Assembly: GCA_023238725.1 (NCBI GenBank)
Contig: CM041541.1
Location: 8,776,884 to 8,840,883, forward strand
Reading direction: 5' to 3'
DNA from: Scortum barcoo
Taxonomy: Eukaryota; Chordata; Actinopteri; Centrarchiformes; Terapontidae
Length of the DNA stretch: 64,000 nt
Shown here: positions 37,631 through 48,900 of the stretch, piece by piece
Layout of the letters: the number at the start of each line of letters is the position of its first letter
Position numbering within the stretch: position 1 is the first letter of the stretch
Position numbers and translations under genes: made by a program
The notes under the pieces: model-generated
What the model was told of the DNA's origin: nothing
What the model saw: only the letters and a program-made list of their open reading frames with translations
The model's database searches: none

Positions 37631-37843
37631 ATGGCTCTAGTACTTCAAGGGAAATATTTACTCAATAGAAATGTACACTGGACGTACTTTAGCAAATTGT
37701 TTGGCAAACATCCCATTGAGGACACTTGGCTGCCAACAGTGTTGAAGTTGGAATACAACGTGTACCTCAGGGAAACAGGACAGTGGTTACCTGAGAGCAC
37801 TTTAGAGTCTTGTGAGAAACTGAATATTGTGTTGAATGGATAA
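37631..37843 (+). other. Unrecognised 70-codon open frame, doubtful
   Basis: Starts in good Kozak context (CAGCATGG) and encodes a Trp/Leu-containing peptide without low complexity. I recognise no domain, signal peptide or splice sites around it, and the opposite strand is open as well. It lies in the inferred intron of the NHL gene. Probably chance. Confidence 0.12.
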
Positions 37844-38268
37844 AGTTGCAATGAAAGGGAACCTGTGTCCCAGTTTTAAAACAACAACAGAAATGTACAC
37901 ATGTCCTCACAGGGCGTACGTGATATAGCAGAGTCAATATGTAGAGCAAACAGATGTCCTGAGGGACTGAAGAATTCATTTGAAAAACATTACAGGATGA
38001 CTCATCATTTCAATCATTTCATACAATTTGTCAGCCTTTGTAGATATAGTGAAATGTTGCTGTTTTACAAAGTAGGACTCTCGATAAATTAAAAAAAAAA
38101 AAAAAAAAAAAACTAAATATGTTATAATGCCCTTAAATGCTTTGTTGTAAGGCTCTGTGTATTTCATATTTCTGTATAAAGTTTCTGACATTACTGTTTT
38201 TAATACCATGGTAAGAGAGTTTTTATAATAACCCATTTTTCTTTTAAATTTTGTCTTTGTCTTAACAG

Positions 38269-38293
38269 ACGCATGGTGCACAGTGAAAAGTGA
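38269..38293 (+). promoter_or_regulatory. Splice acceptor and short upstream ORF before the NHL-propeller start
   Basis: The exon begins at 38269 after TCTTAACAG. An ATG at 38273 opens a six-codon uORF ending in TGA at 38291-38293, in the same frame as the main ORF, 42 bases before the main ATG. It could dampen translation; the main ATG has a moderate Kozak context (CACAATGT). Confidence 0.45.
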
Positions 38294-38335
38294 AACTGCA
38301 TTTAACAAGAGGATCGTTCAGATCTGTCATCCACA

Positions 38336-40933
38336 ATGTTAATGCGGTCTCATTCAGAGAGAAGAGCCCTTCTTGGGTTCACAGCCTTGCTAACACACAG
38401 CACTCCCAAACAGAGAGATGCATCCTCCCCACCTCCCCTATCCTTCACCCCACGGGAGTCTCTCTTTACACCGATATCTCTTACTTCACCACCTCCCTGG
38501 GTCACTCAGGCCCTTTCCAACCTGGAGAAAGGGGAACAAGAATTGCAAAGCCTCAGGGAGCGACAGCAGGCTGAAGTGGAGGAGGTGAACCGTGAGTTGG
38601 ACAATGCTGTGATTGAAGCTCAGAGAGAGGAGCGTCGCCTTCTTGAGAAGGTTGAGCAGGACCACAGAGAAGCCCAGCGGCACCTTAGTCAGGTGAAGAG
38701 GGAGAATGCTGCAGCTGTGCGAGTTGTTCAGTCACTTGTTGATCAGCAGCTCAGAAAAACTGGACAACTGAAAGAGCAGATACAAAGATGGGGCAGTACT
38801 GCCAGTGGATCGAACAAAAATCAGCTCCAAAGAGGGGTGGCAGAGGTCACCCAACCTTGGGAGATCTCTCTAACACTGAAAAGGGTCAGTTTCTTACCAA
38901 GCCCAGTGTCCAAGACCTTGAGCTTAGGAGAAGTTGATGTTCGTGAGCAAAGTATGACCTACCCAATTGGTGTATGTGGTGTCCAAGGACAAAAATGTGC
39001 CTTGCATTCAGGGGATAAGATGTTTTCAAACATTACCCCTCTTGAAATTCGAAAGGAACCACAACCAAATAGAACTGGTCAAAGGTACAATCCAGAGGAG
39101 AGCAATAAAGCAAAAAGTGGAAACATGCGTGTTGTCCGAAAACTACATCTGTCAGGCTCTACAGAGAATGAGGATCAGCTCAAATCACCCACCACAAAGT
39201 CCCCCATACCAAGATATCGTGGTGTATCCGAGTCATCCCAAGATGAGGAAGTGGAATCTGTGTGTTCAGACACACAGGGACAAGATCTTTTCCTTGCTAT
39301 CCCGCCAGTCTCTAGTCAAGGTGAATCTGAAGGTGACGAATCTGATGGCAGACAAAATGGAACCAAGAAGCGTGCCACACTGAAGGGAAAGAGGAAGCAA
39401 AAGGCCCTTGTCTTGGTTTCACGTGAAGAACCATCCTGTCCTCCTGAAGAAACTGATGAAAGAAGCGGTGATGTCACTGAATCACCAAATACTAGGTGGA
39501 AAGGTTCCCTCTCCAGGCACAGTCCTGAAGATCTCACCTGTAGACATCAACCACTTTCTCAACACACCCTATCCAAGAAAAAGACCTCAAATGAATCTTC
39601 AATGGACAGTGGAAGCCCTCCATCCCCAGTTGACAGTGAAGATTATTGTTATACCTATACTGTGAATACACCGGTCAATGGGTCTCTCAAGAAAGAGCAC
39701 TTCAGTTCATTGTCCATTGCTGACCTCTCAGGTAAACTTCACCGTTTGGTTAAGAGTGACAAGGGTGAGCGTAAAGGAATCAGGAAGGTCAACAGAATGC
39801 GCCTTGCCTCTGAACCTTCAACTCTTGAACAAGGTCAAGGAAATGAAACAGAATCTGGGAGGAACACCACAAATTATGATGAACGACATATGAGATCTCA
39901 GACTTGTGTTACACGTAGTTTAAGTTTAAACCATGTGAGCAGATCTCTGTCTATCGAAGGAGACAAATTACAACAAGACAAGGAATCACGGCAATACAAC
40001 AAAGATGAGAAAGAGAGAGTTGTGCCAGCTTTGAGGGAACTGGAAGAAGAGGGTGGTTCAAATGCGCTTGACTCGGCTTACCTGGTCAGACAGTTTGGAA
40101 AACAAGGATCAGGCCGCACTGACTTCAACCTACCAAGTGGAGTCCATGCTACCGTCAAAGGGCAGCTATTTGTGGTGGACTGTGGAAACGCCCGTATTCA
40201 AGTGACTGATCTCCAGAAGAATGTTGTGCAGCAAGTGTCTCCATCAGGTTCAGAAAGGTCTTCCCGCATCTGCAACTACTTTGACGTGGCTGTAAACTCA
40301 AAGGGCCTCATTGCTTTGACCTGTGCTGCTGAACGAGCTGTGTTGGTTTTTAGCCGTCATGGCCGCCTCCTGCAAACATTTGGAGGCACAATGATTGGTT
40401 CCAGCAATGAAGAGCTGGATGCTCCCAGAGGGGTGACTGTTACACGTCAGGATGAGTTCTTGGTTGCCGACATCAAGCGTGGCACCCTAACTTCACTGAA
40501 GCTGGACCCCAAAACTGGCACCAGATTGGAGCGCACTGTGGTGACCGGGTACCACAGACCCTATCTGGTGGCAGCCTGTCTCACCACCGGGCTCATGGTG
40601 GTATCTGAACGAGGAAATGAGACTGGACGTGTCCCATGCATTCGAGTCCTGGAGCCTGGCTGGAACACTATCCGGATCCTGGGGGTGTGCTCTGGCCTGG
40701 GGCCTGTTCTGACCTGCCCTTGGGGTCTCTGTATCGACAGTGATGGAGATGTCCTAGTGGCAGATTGGGGCAAGCAGCACCACCGTGTTCTTCTCTACCC
40801 ACCTAAAGGTGTTGGATGGACTCTGGTGTCCGATAACCTGAGTAGTCCAAGGGGCCTGGCACTGCTCCCTGATGGCCACATGGTCGTGTCGGACAGCATG
40901 AATCATTGTATCAAAATCTACCGCTACAAGTGA
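38336..40933 (+). CDS. Coiled-coil protein with C-terminal NHL-type beta-propeller (RING-less TRIM-NHL-like)
   Basis: An uninterrupted frame of 865 residues. Residues about 60-150 form a charged heptad-like coiled coil (from LEKGEQELQSLRERQ onward). Residues about 150-580 are Ser/Lys/Glu-rich and probably disordered. Residues about 580-865 form NHL-like blades, with repeats such as FGKQGSGRTDFNLPSGV, LDAPRGVTVTRQDEFLVAD, TCPWGLCIDSDGDVLVADWG and LSSPRGLALLPDGHMVVSDS. NHL propellers bind protein or RNA and are typical of TRIM2/3/32/71. There is no RING or B-box, and an in-frame TGA at 38291-38293 closes the frame upstream, so the N-terminus is probably complete. A six-codon upstream ORF (38273-38293) precedes the start. 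Absence of coding introns could indicate retroposition or a naturally large terminal exon. I do not recognise a specific orthologue. Confidence 0.8.
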   Translation: MLMRSHSERRALLGFTALLTHSTPKQRDASSPPPLSFTPRESLFTPISLTSPPPWVTQALSNLEKGEQELQSLRERQQAEVEEVNRELDNAVIEAQREERRLLEKVEQDHREAQRHLSQVKRENAAAVRVVQSLVDQQLRKTGQLKEQIQRWGSTASGSNKNQLQRGVAEVTQPWEISLTLKRVSFLPSPVSKTLSLGEVDVREQSMTYPIGVCGVQGQKCALHSGDKMFSNITPLEIRKEPQPNRTGQRYNPEESNKAKSGNMRVVRKLHLSGSTENEDQLKSPTTKSPIPRYRGVSESSQDEEVESVCSDTQGQDLFLAIPPVSSQGESEGDESDGRQNGTKKRATLKGKRKQKALVLVSREEPSCPPEETDERSGDVTESPNTRWKGSLSRHSPEDLTCRHQPLSQHTLSKKKTSNESSMDSGSPPSPVDSEDYCYTYTVNTPVNGSLKKEHFSSLSIADLSGKLHRLVKSDKGERKGIRKVNRMRLASEPSTLEQGQGNETESGRNTTNYDERHMRSQTCVTRSLSLNHVSRSLSIEGDKLQQDKESRQYNKDEKERVVPALRELEEEGGSNALDSAYLVRQFGKQGSGRTDFNLPSGVHATVKGQLFVVDCGNARIQVTDLQKNVVQQVSPSGSERSSRICNYFDVAVNSKGLIALTCAAERAVLVFSRHGRLLQTFGGTMIGSSNEELDAPRGVTVTRQDEFLVADIKRGTLTSLKLDPKTGTRLERTVVTGYHRPYLVAACLTTGLMVVSERGNETGRVPCIRVLEPGWNTIRILGVCSGLGPVLTCPWGLCIDSDGDVLVADWGKQHHRVLLYPPKGVGWTLVSDNLSSPRGLALLPDGHMVVSDSMNHCIKIYRYK

Positions 40934-41483
40934 AATGCAGAGGATGATAAGATTAGAGATAGAAACAAATATAAATAGAGTTAAGACAAATTACTGTGAT
41001 TAATTGAGAAGGTTAAATATGTAATAGCGGGCAATATTCTTTGAAATGTGTAATGTGAGTTTCTCTATAATTTACAGCCTATACCTCCTACCTGCTTTAA
41101 TTTGATTTGATCGTGTTTGATGAGATTTCAAAATGGTGATAGTAATTCTTTTTCATCATGATAATCAGTAGAAAAATATAAAAGGATTGAAGCAATAATG
41201 CATGTTTTTAAAATTACCCTTGAGTGTTTTTATTTTTTCTAGTTAATCTACAGTAAAGCATGCTAGCCCTTAGTGCTGTGTGCCTGATATTAATATTATT
41301 GGTATTAAGAGATTCTGTGACTTAAGCCCCTATTGAAAACATTTAATGAATCAATAATCAAGACAAATTAGAGAATTCTCTTTGTAATCTATTAGTGTAA
41401 TCTGCTAATCAGAGAGTTTAGTTGTTTTAAGCTTAGGAGAGGCTTCATGCTTTGTGTACTGTCAATATCTCTGAGGAAGAAGA

Positions 41484-41489
41484 ATTAAA
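41484..41489 (+). terminator. Candidate polyadenylation signal of the NHL-propeller gene
   Basis: ATTAAA about 550 bases after the stop codon, the best hexamer before the hemopexin promoter. Usage is not known. Confidence 0.35.
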
Positions 41490-41989
41490 CTTTGATTTAA
41501 AATCTGAATTTGCATGAATTGGTCATTACTGGGTCCATTAGCTTTTGACTCTCTCTCTAGTGCACACGTAGGCTCAAACATATCTTTCAAAACAAGAAAA
41601 AAGAGCACGGGGAGGTTATTGATCCTGATTTCAAGACCATGTAATTATCAAACACACTTAGAAATTGGTTAAACATTAACCAAACATAACTAATTTCATT
41701 TGAAATCCACATAAAAGGCAAAACAGAAGTTCTCCTTTTTAAGTCCCTTGTTCAGTAGATTTCCTAAAACAGGAAAACAGCTATATTAAAGATAGACACT
41801 GTGCTTTACGGCAATCACTGACAGTCAGGCTGACATAATAACGACACGCTAAGAAAACAAAGATATCCAGAAATGAGTAAATTACCATACCACAGCTCAT
41901 TTTGCAACAACAAAAATTCCAGCACCTTCTAAATGCAAACACACTCACTTATGCAAAAAACAGACACACGGTTTCCTAACCTGTCCTCC

Positions 41990-42013
41990 CACACACACAC
42001 ACACACACACACA
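41990..42013. repeat. (CA)12 microsatellite just upstream of the hemopexin TATA box
   Basis: Perfect CA run ending nine bases before the TATA box; its length could affect promoter geometry. Confidence 0.95.
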
Positions 42014-42021
42014 GACCTCAG

Positions 42022-42028
42022 TATAAAA
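42022..42028 (+). promoter_or_regulatory. hpx: TATA box of the hemopexin gene
   Basis: TATAAAA lies 89 bases before the ATG, implying transcription start near 42050-42055 and a 5' UTR of about 55-60 bases. This fits a strongly expressed liver secretory gene. Confidence 0.75.
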
Positions 42029-42110
42029 GTGCAGGTTCAGCTGCTGCACAGTTACAGCTCCGCTCCACAGTCAGACTCCACATCAGAGGACTTCATCTGG
42101 ACCGCACAGC

Positions 42111-45100
42111 ATGGAGCTCATCACCAAAACTCTGTTTCTGTGCTTGACACTTGTCCTCACTAATGGAGCACCTCGGTAAGTATTAATGAAGTTCTCTGTC
42201 TTATAATGAAATAACACTCCAATGTCAAATCATGTGCATGTTTCAATAGTTTTTTTTAATCCCATGGAAATAAAGAGCTTTGTGTGTGCAGATACTGCAT
42301 AAATGACCTGTGCTTGATATCTGGTATGATTCAGTTTAATTTCAAGTTTCCTACATATCTTTCTGCTCTGTGATGTAGCAATATGAGCATATATCCATAA
42401 ATATACATAAATAATAGAAATACTACATGAACTACAGAAAAGACAGTAAAGACAGTATTTTGTAATGCAAGATGGTAATTGATACTTTTCCTGTTGGGAC
42501 AATGGTAATTTGAGACTGCACTTTGAGCTTGGAATATATTCAACCGTAAGTTGTTCCCATTGTTTTGTCTACCCTCAATAACTATATCATTACTGCTTTT
42601 CAGTTTAATGAGTACAGCTTCAAATGCGTCAATAAGTCACTGTTCATTCATTTCATAACTCTTTTTGCTCGTTCAAAGTTCACCCGTTGGATCAATTGAA
42701 CAAACACAAGAGTGCAAAGTCATCATATGGCCTCACTGGTGTATCACCCTCTTTCATCATGACTATCATGACTCAAGGATTTCTGGAAAAAAATGTAATG
42801 TGGTCTTATGCTGAACTACAGATAAATAACTTTTTTTTTTCTTCCCCAAACATCCACAGGCACCCACAAAAACCAACAGTAAACGGTGGGTTTTTAATAA
42901 AAATATCAAAATCATAACTTCATCTCACTTCAATAACAGAGATAATTCCACATAAATAAGAGTGTTGTCTGTATAGTGCATGTATAATGATACACGGTTA
43001 CACAGTTTCTGTATTTACTATCACTTCAAGTGTATGACTATATATTTGCATCATCTCTATTTGTGAAATAAAGGAGATGCTGCTCTGCCTGACCGCTGTG
43101 AAGGTATTGAGTTTGATGCCATCACTCCTGACGAGAAAGGAATCACTTACTTCTTCAAAGGTTTGCACTTTTCTATCAGTGTCTTTACCTGAAGTTCAGC
43201 AATATCCTAATAATTTCAGTTTTCTTTACTTTGAAGCTATGCCTCTATAAATGACACAAGTCTCATTTGAATTTAGAATGATGAACTTCATTTGAGATCA
43301 TTTAAATTTCACTATATAAACTACAATAAAACTCCTATTGTTTTCCCTTCAGGTCCCTACGTGTGGAGCGGTTTCCATGGTCCAGCTAAGCTCTCTAATG
43401 AGTCCTTCAAGGAGCTGGATGACATCCATCAAATTGGCCATGTTGACGCTGCCTTCCGCATGCACAGCACAGACAACCCAGATGACCACGATCACATCTA
43501 CTTCTTCCTGGTATGATCCACAGATACTTTCACTTGTGAAATGATTCTGTTAAATAACTGTTAAAAAACTGATATCTGCTTTTTCTGATCTCCAGGATGA
43601 TAAGGTGTTCAGCTATTATAACCACACTCTGGAAGAGGGGTATCCAAAAGCGATCCAGGAGGACTTCCCTGGAGTCCCCTCTCACCTGGATGCTGCTGTG
43701 GAGTGTCCCAAAGGAGAGTGCGGGTCCGACTCAGTCCTGTTCTTCAAGGGTTTGTTGCCATTCACAGGAAAAATCTTCATCTCACTAAACCAATACTATG
43801 ACTAAGCTGCCAAGTCATGTTTAAAATGAAAAAATAAAAAATAATGGAGTAGTTATCTCAGTATTATAAAAGTAAATTGCAGCAGGAGTAAATGTCATGT
43901 TTTAAAGCAGCTTTTAAGTAGATAAAATACAGTTTTAATTTAAGCATATCAATCCATGTTGTAGGTTGGTCACATGCGTATAAATTATTGTTAAATAGCT
44001 GTGATGTAATAAGGCTACATGAGCATTATTAACAGCTAGTGAGCTCATGGTGGAGATAACTGGTAACTCTAATAATTTCCCCCCACAGGACATGATGTAC
44101 ATACTTTTGATATCACCACAAAGACAGTGAAGACCAAGACGTGGTCCGACCTGCCTGCCTGCACCTCTGTTTTACACTGGCAGGAGCACTACTACTGTTT
44201 CCATGGACACAACTTCACCAGGTTCAACCCAGTCTCTGGGCAGGTGAGCGGTGATTACCCGAAGGATGCCCGCAGTTACTTCATGAGGTGCCCCAACTTT
44301 GGTGAGAACATCCAGAAAGGAACAATCACACTTGGTTCAACTCTTACAATTATTTAGTAAATTATTATGTAAATAACAAATCTTCTGTATTTGACTGCAG
44401 GTCATGGAGGTCATTATCAAATCCCTAAATGCAGTGAGGTCAAAATAGACGCCATCACCACTGATGATGCAGGCAAAACTTATTTCTTTGCAGGTAAAGT
44501 AAAACAAAACAAAAGACAATGGTAATCTTTAAAGCAATAGTTCAACATTTCTAAAAACATTATTTGTTTTCTTGCTGAAGAACAGGGGAAGAGCCAGGAG
44601 GTGATTAGCTTAGCTCAGCATAATGACTGGAAGCAGGTAGAAACAGATAGCCCACACAGCTCGTTACATGATGTAAACTCCACAAACAACCACATTTTTA
44701 TCATTTTTGTCATTTTTATCTATGTGGAATTTGATTTCTCCACGACTTTGGTTTAAGGTTCAAATATCTGCCTGAAAACTAAAGACTTTCCCATCAGCCT
44801 TAGTTGTACGTCGTATTTTGTACTAGTCAGCAAACCAAGGCCACCATGGCAAACAACAGCATGTTAGCATTGTCATCCTTGACACACATATATAAAAAGA
44901 GTGGTATCGACCTTCTCTAACTCTCGGCAAAGAAAGTGCATAAGCATAATTCCCAATACATCAAAATATGCTTTTGGATTTTTATTTCCTTTTGTAATAT
45001 CTTCTTCAACTTTCACTAAGTCTACTGTTACATCTGCTCAGGTCGAATCTACATGCGCCTGGACACCCGGCGTGATGGCCTTCATGCCTTCCCAATCACC

Positions 45101-45797
45101 AGGATGTGGAAGGAGGTGACCAACGGTGTGGACGCTGTCTTTTCCTACACTGACAAAATCTACATAATTAAGGTAGACCTTTATGTAACCAATCAAAATT
45201 CTTCCGGTGTTCATTATAAACCATGAGCTGTGTTGAAGTTAAAGCTGCCTCCTGTTGTGCCAAACACCTGCAGGGCGATCAGGTCTACATCTATAAAGTA
45301 GACGCTCACTCCACTCTGATTGAGGGCTACCCCAAAACCCTGAAGGAGGAGCTCGGCATTGAAGGAAATGTGGATGCTGCTTTCGTCTGTCCCAATGAAC
45401 ACACAGCTCATATAATCCAAGGTAAGGTTAATGAGTACTCACTTTTTATTTTTTGGTTGTTTTGAACTTTATAATACTATCGAAAAAGTTATATACAACG
45501 TTATACTATATACATTGCTTGCTCACAAGTGTTTTACGAACATCTTTACACACAAATTTCTTTCTACAGGGAGCAGGATTCGTGATGTCGACCTTACCAC
45601 CTACGCCCAGGGCCGTGACCCGAGATGTGTCTTTTCCCTTGTCCGACATCGACGCCGCTCTGTGTGGCCCAGAGGGAATTAAGTTGTTCAAGGGCTCGCA
45701 GTATTACGACTATCAGAGTGTCATGATACTGATTGCGAGCAGAATCGCCCCTCTCCCTCTCAATATCACCCCGGACATGATGGGATGTCAGGCTTAG
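42111..45797 (+). CDS. hpx: Hemopexin / warm-temperature-acclimation protein 65 (Wap65)
   Basis: Ten coding exons with GT/AG borders and continuous phase: 42111-42175, 42860-42885, 43074-43160, 43353-43510, 43596-43749, 44089-44301, 44401-44493, 45042-45172, 45274-45421 and a last exon ending at 45797. Product is 431 residues if the last exon starts at 45577. It has a signal peptide (LFLCLTLVLTNG), hemopexin-repeat motifs (ITYFFKG, VDAAFRMHS, LDAAVECP, VDAVFSYTDKIYIIKG, VDAAFVCP, IDAALCGPEG) and N-glycosylation sequons NES, NHT and NFT. Family role: plasma heme scavenging by two four-bladed propellers. His residues in the linker (FGHGGHYQ) and in RRDGLHAFP match the positions of the mammalian heme ligands, which suggests the heme-binding Wap65-2 type. 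Using the stronger acceptor at 45569 instead gives a truncated 395-residue protein (stop at 45682); see findings. Confidence 0.9.
44540..44660 (+). repeat. Dispersed teleost repeat, family A copy in hemopexin intron 7
   Basis: 'gattagcttagctcagcata' then 'atgactggaagcaggtagaa' matches the family A order; it sits wholly inside the intron between exons 7 and 8. Confidence 0.5.
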
Positions 45798-45912
45798 GAG
45801 TCATGGATAGGAAAATATTTCATATTCATCTGTGCAAAAACAATGCAGAGAAACTCTCATGGGGGCAGTAATAAACTCCTAGAATAACTGCCATCACAGT
45901 CATTGTATGGTG

Positions 45913-45918
45913 AATAAA
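45913..45918 (+). terminator. hpx: Polyadenylation signal of the hemopexin gene
   Basis: AATAAA 116 bases after the stop codon, in an ordinary short 3' UTR. Confidence 0.75.
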
Positions 45919-45919
45919 A

Positions 45920-48900
45920 TGTGGAAAGCTGAACATCTGAAGTGCGAGTAATTTTGTTCATTTCAGTGATTACTACTAAATATTTTTCTCTTCATTGGTT
46001 TACTGTATGCACTTCACACTGAACCACTTATGCAGAACAAGGGAGGAAATTCACTGAGTAATGTCAGAGTTTGGCCACTAGAGGACCTACTGTACAAATT
46101 AATGTGTTATCCTCCAAATAATGAGAGAATCCATTTGACTGGGACATAAAACAGCCCCATTAACTGTCTTAATACAGACTGAGCTTTAATGTATCAACAT
46201 CTTAATTATATTAAGAAGAAGATAGTCAAAGTGCTCATTTTTACACCCTAATGGGACACTTCCCCTATGATGTCATACTCACAGGGGCAAGTAAGTGGTC
46301 TAAATGGCTCTTTTAAAAGCACAAGTGCCCTCCAAGAAGTCTTTGCGGTCAGCCTAGATGGTTAGCTTAAGTGCTGCTCTAGTGTGAAAATTAGGGTAAA
46401 AAATTAACTCTTACCTCACTCTGTGCATGGAGGAAGAGCCCCTTAGAGAGTCTGTGGACAGGCACAAATCCATATGGACAGGGTAACAGTGTTGCAAAGC
46501 TACGAGGCAACTGAGAATCAAAGATTCAATGCTCATATAAGATCATCTACATATGCAAAGACTGAGTTTTTCTTGTGTTTTATTTGTAGTATTGCCTTCT
46601 GTCCACTAAAAAGGGGAGCTGCTGTTCTCCACCTGTGCTGAGTTTTTAATGATTTTTGGTAACAAGTTGCAGGTGTGTAGCTCGATTCAGAGAAATTGTT
46701 GGTGGCCAAAACCTGATTTCTTGCAAAAAAAAGAAGCCGGTGACTGTGAACAACCGATGTGACACAGACATGTTTTCTTCAGATATGGAGGTTGACCTTG
46801 TGAGCAGTGGTGCTGCATAAAACACAAGAGGCTTCATAGTCGTGTCAACTGGGAACGAAGCGGTCGCCCAGCTGAGCCACAGAAGAGTCACGGATTTGCT
46901 CCCAATAAAAACAACTTGTCCTGATGCTCTCACTAACAAAACACAGTCATTTATTTTTTGTGTTTTCTTTTTAAACCAGCCAAAAATTTAGGAATGAGGC
47001 TAATATGGTATTTAGGTTAGGGCTATGAGAAGTACGGCACTTTATTATTAGCCTTTAATCATCTACATGTGTCAGTGTGCTGGGTCTTTTATTCCATTTC
47101 CACCATAAAAATGTTCTTAAATTTGTGGTTAACTTATTTAGGCGTACTGGTCTCTGTCATTATTACAAGATACAGTATTTTCACAAACAGCCCTGCGCTC
47201 ATATTGGACCATATGGACACGTACACAGCAGCCTGCAAGAGTCCAGAGGTCGGGATGGCATTAGCAGGCATTCAAGGCCTTTTCACTCCCTGGAGAGGTT
47301 TTTGTTCTGCCAAAATCCCTGGGACTTTCAGCAAGCATAAAGGAAGTGCTGGCCTCAGCACAGCTTAATGGGTGAGGCCATGAGGACACACACACACACA
47401 CAAACCGGAACAGACATGCATGTGCACATAAAAACACACCGCACAAACACACATGCATAGCAGACAGTAGGTAGGGTTTTCATCACACACACACACACAG
47501 AGCTACCAGCTATCAATCAATAATAACAATTGGGCCTGTAATAATGCTTAAATTCACATGCATTCTTTAATTTAATTCATGTCTTTTGTTTTCCTGAACG
47601 TTGAGCCAATCAGCAGCGTGTTTAAGATATTATTTCCAGTAAATATAACTCACTTAAGGTCAGACAGTATATGGTGTCTGCTAGGGACAAAGTTTGTGGA
47701 GAAGAAAAAAATACAGCACATGCTGAGATATTTACTTGTTCATTCCCAGACTTCTTTTTACTGACATTTGGAGCTCAGGAAGAATCACAGCAAATGTAGC
47801 TAAAGCTTTGACTCCTTAAAGGCTCATTTTTATCGAGACATTTTTCCAAATGTTTCCTTCTTTTGAAATAGTTTCGATAGTACTGAATCCCTGCAGAATC
47901 AAACACTTTTTCCACATACATTTGTGTTAAACTGACATGAGCATGAACATAGGACATGTCCAAATTGAGAGGATTCATCCTATTGGAGCGTGAATAAATA
48001 AATACATTTAATCTGCATATATGATTTGAGTATTTCTCATAAACAAACAGATAGCGGCACTACAGAAAAAGTCACAGGGTCACCAAAAGCATTCATTCTC
48101 TGCACACCATGCAGAAAGCCTAACTAATGTTAAATAAATTGGCAGACATGTATTTTGTATTTTTGCCCCACGAGCATAGCACATTGACAGTGTTGGCAAA
48201 TTTAAGACTTGAAATTCTTCCTTCCTGTTTGATACCAGATAAAAGCAGAAGAAATAGACAAAGCCAGGTTCTCATCCAAAAGTTGGAATTAGCTGCTGTC
48301 AGATTTTATTAGCTGTAGCTAATTAAAATGAACTTTAAGTTACACTTTATGACCCAATGACACCATTAACTTAGGTAATACTAAAGTGCATATGTCCCAA
48401 GTAAAAAAGCTCTGCTATGATCCATGTAGAGGACGTGGAAATAAAGGAGCAGCATTGTTTATGTATTGCTGATAAATCTAATTAGCCTAAATATTAATAA
48501 TTAAGTAATATATCAGGCCTTTTATTTTCCGAAACTGACCTACAGACGTTTCTTGAACAAGCAAGAAGGAGGTTAGATTTAGATTTTCCATTCCTGAAAG
48601 GGGCTTGATTTTGGATAAGCAAAAAGCAAAGACAAGGCCCTTAAACATATGATATGATTGGCCAATTGCTGTTTGGGAGACTTGTTTTTGTGAAATTCAG
48701 CTTGAGGACGGATAACTGGTTAAATGGTTTTGGACCCCAAATGACAGAAAACAAGTATGGTACAAAAAGTTTATTAAGTAACAGTTCTGTAAACATCTGA
48801 GGTAAATGAACATTTACATCAACATGTCCTTTAACAAAAGGTCCAGACGAAAGGCACTTCTCTTCAAAGACAGTCATTTTACAACGGGAGTAAAAGCAGG

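Noticed and set aside
38336..38700. Possible RING/B-box at the N-terminus of the NHL protein
   Set aside because: No Cys/His zinc-binding pattern is present in the first 150 residues.
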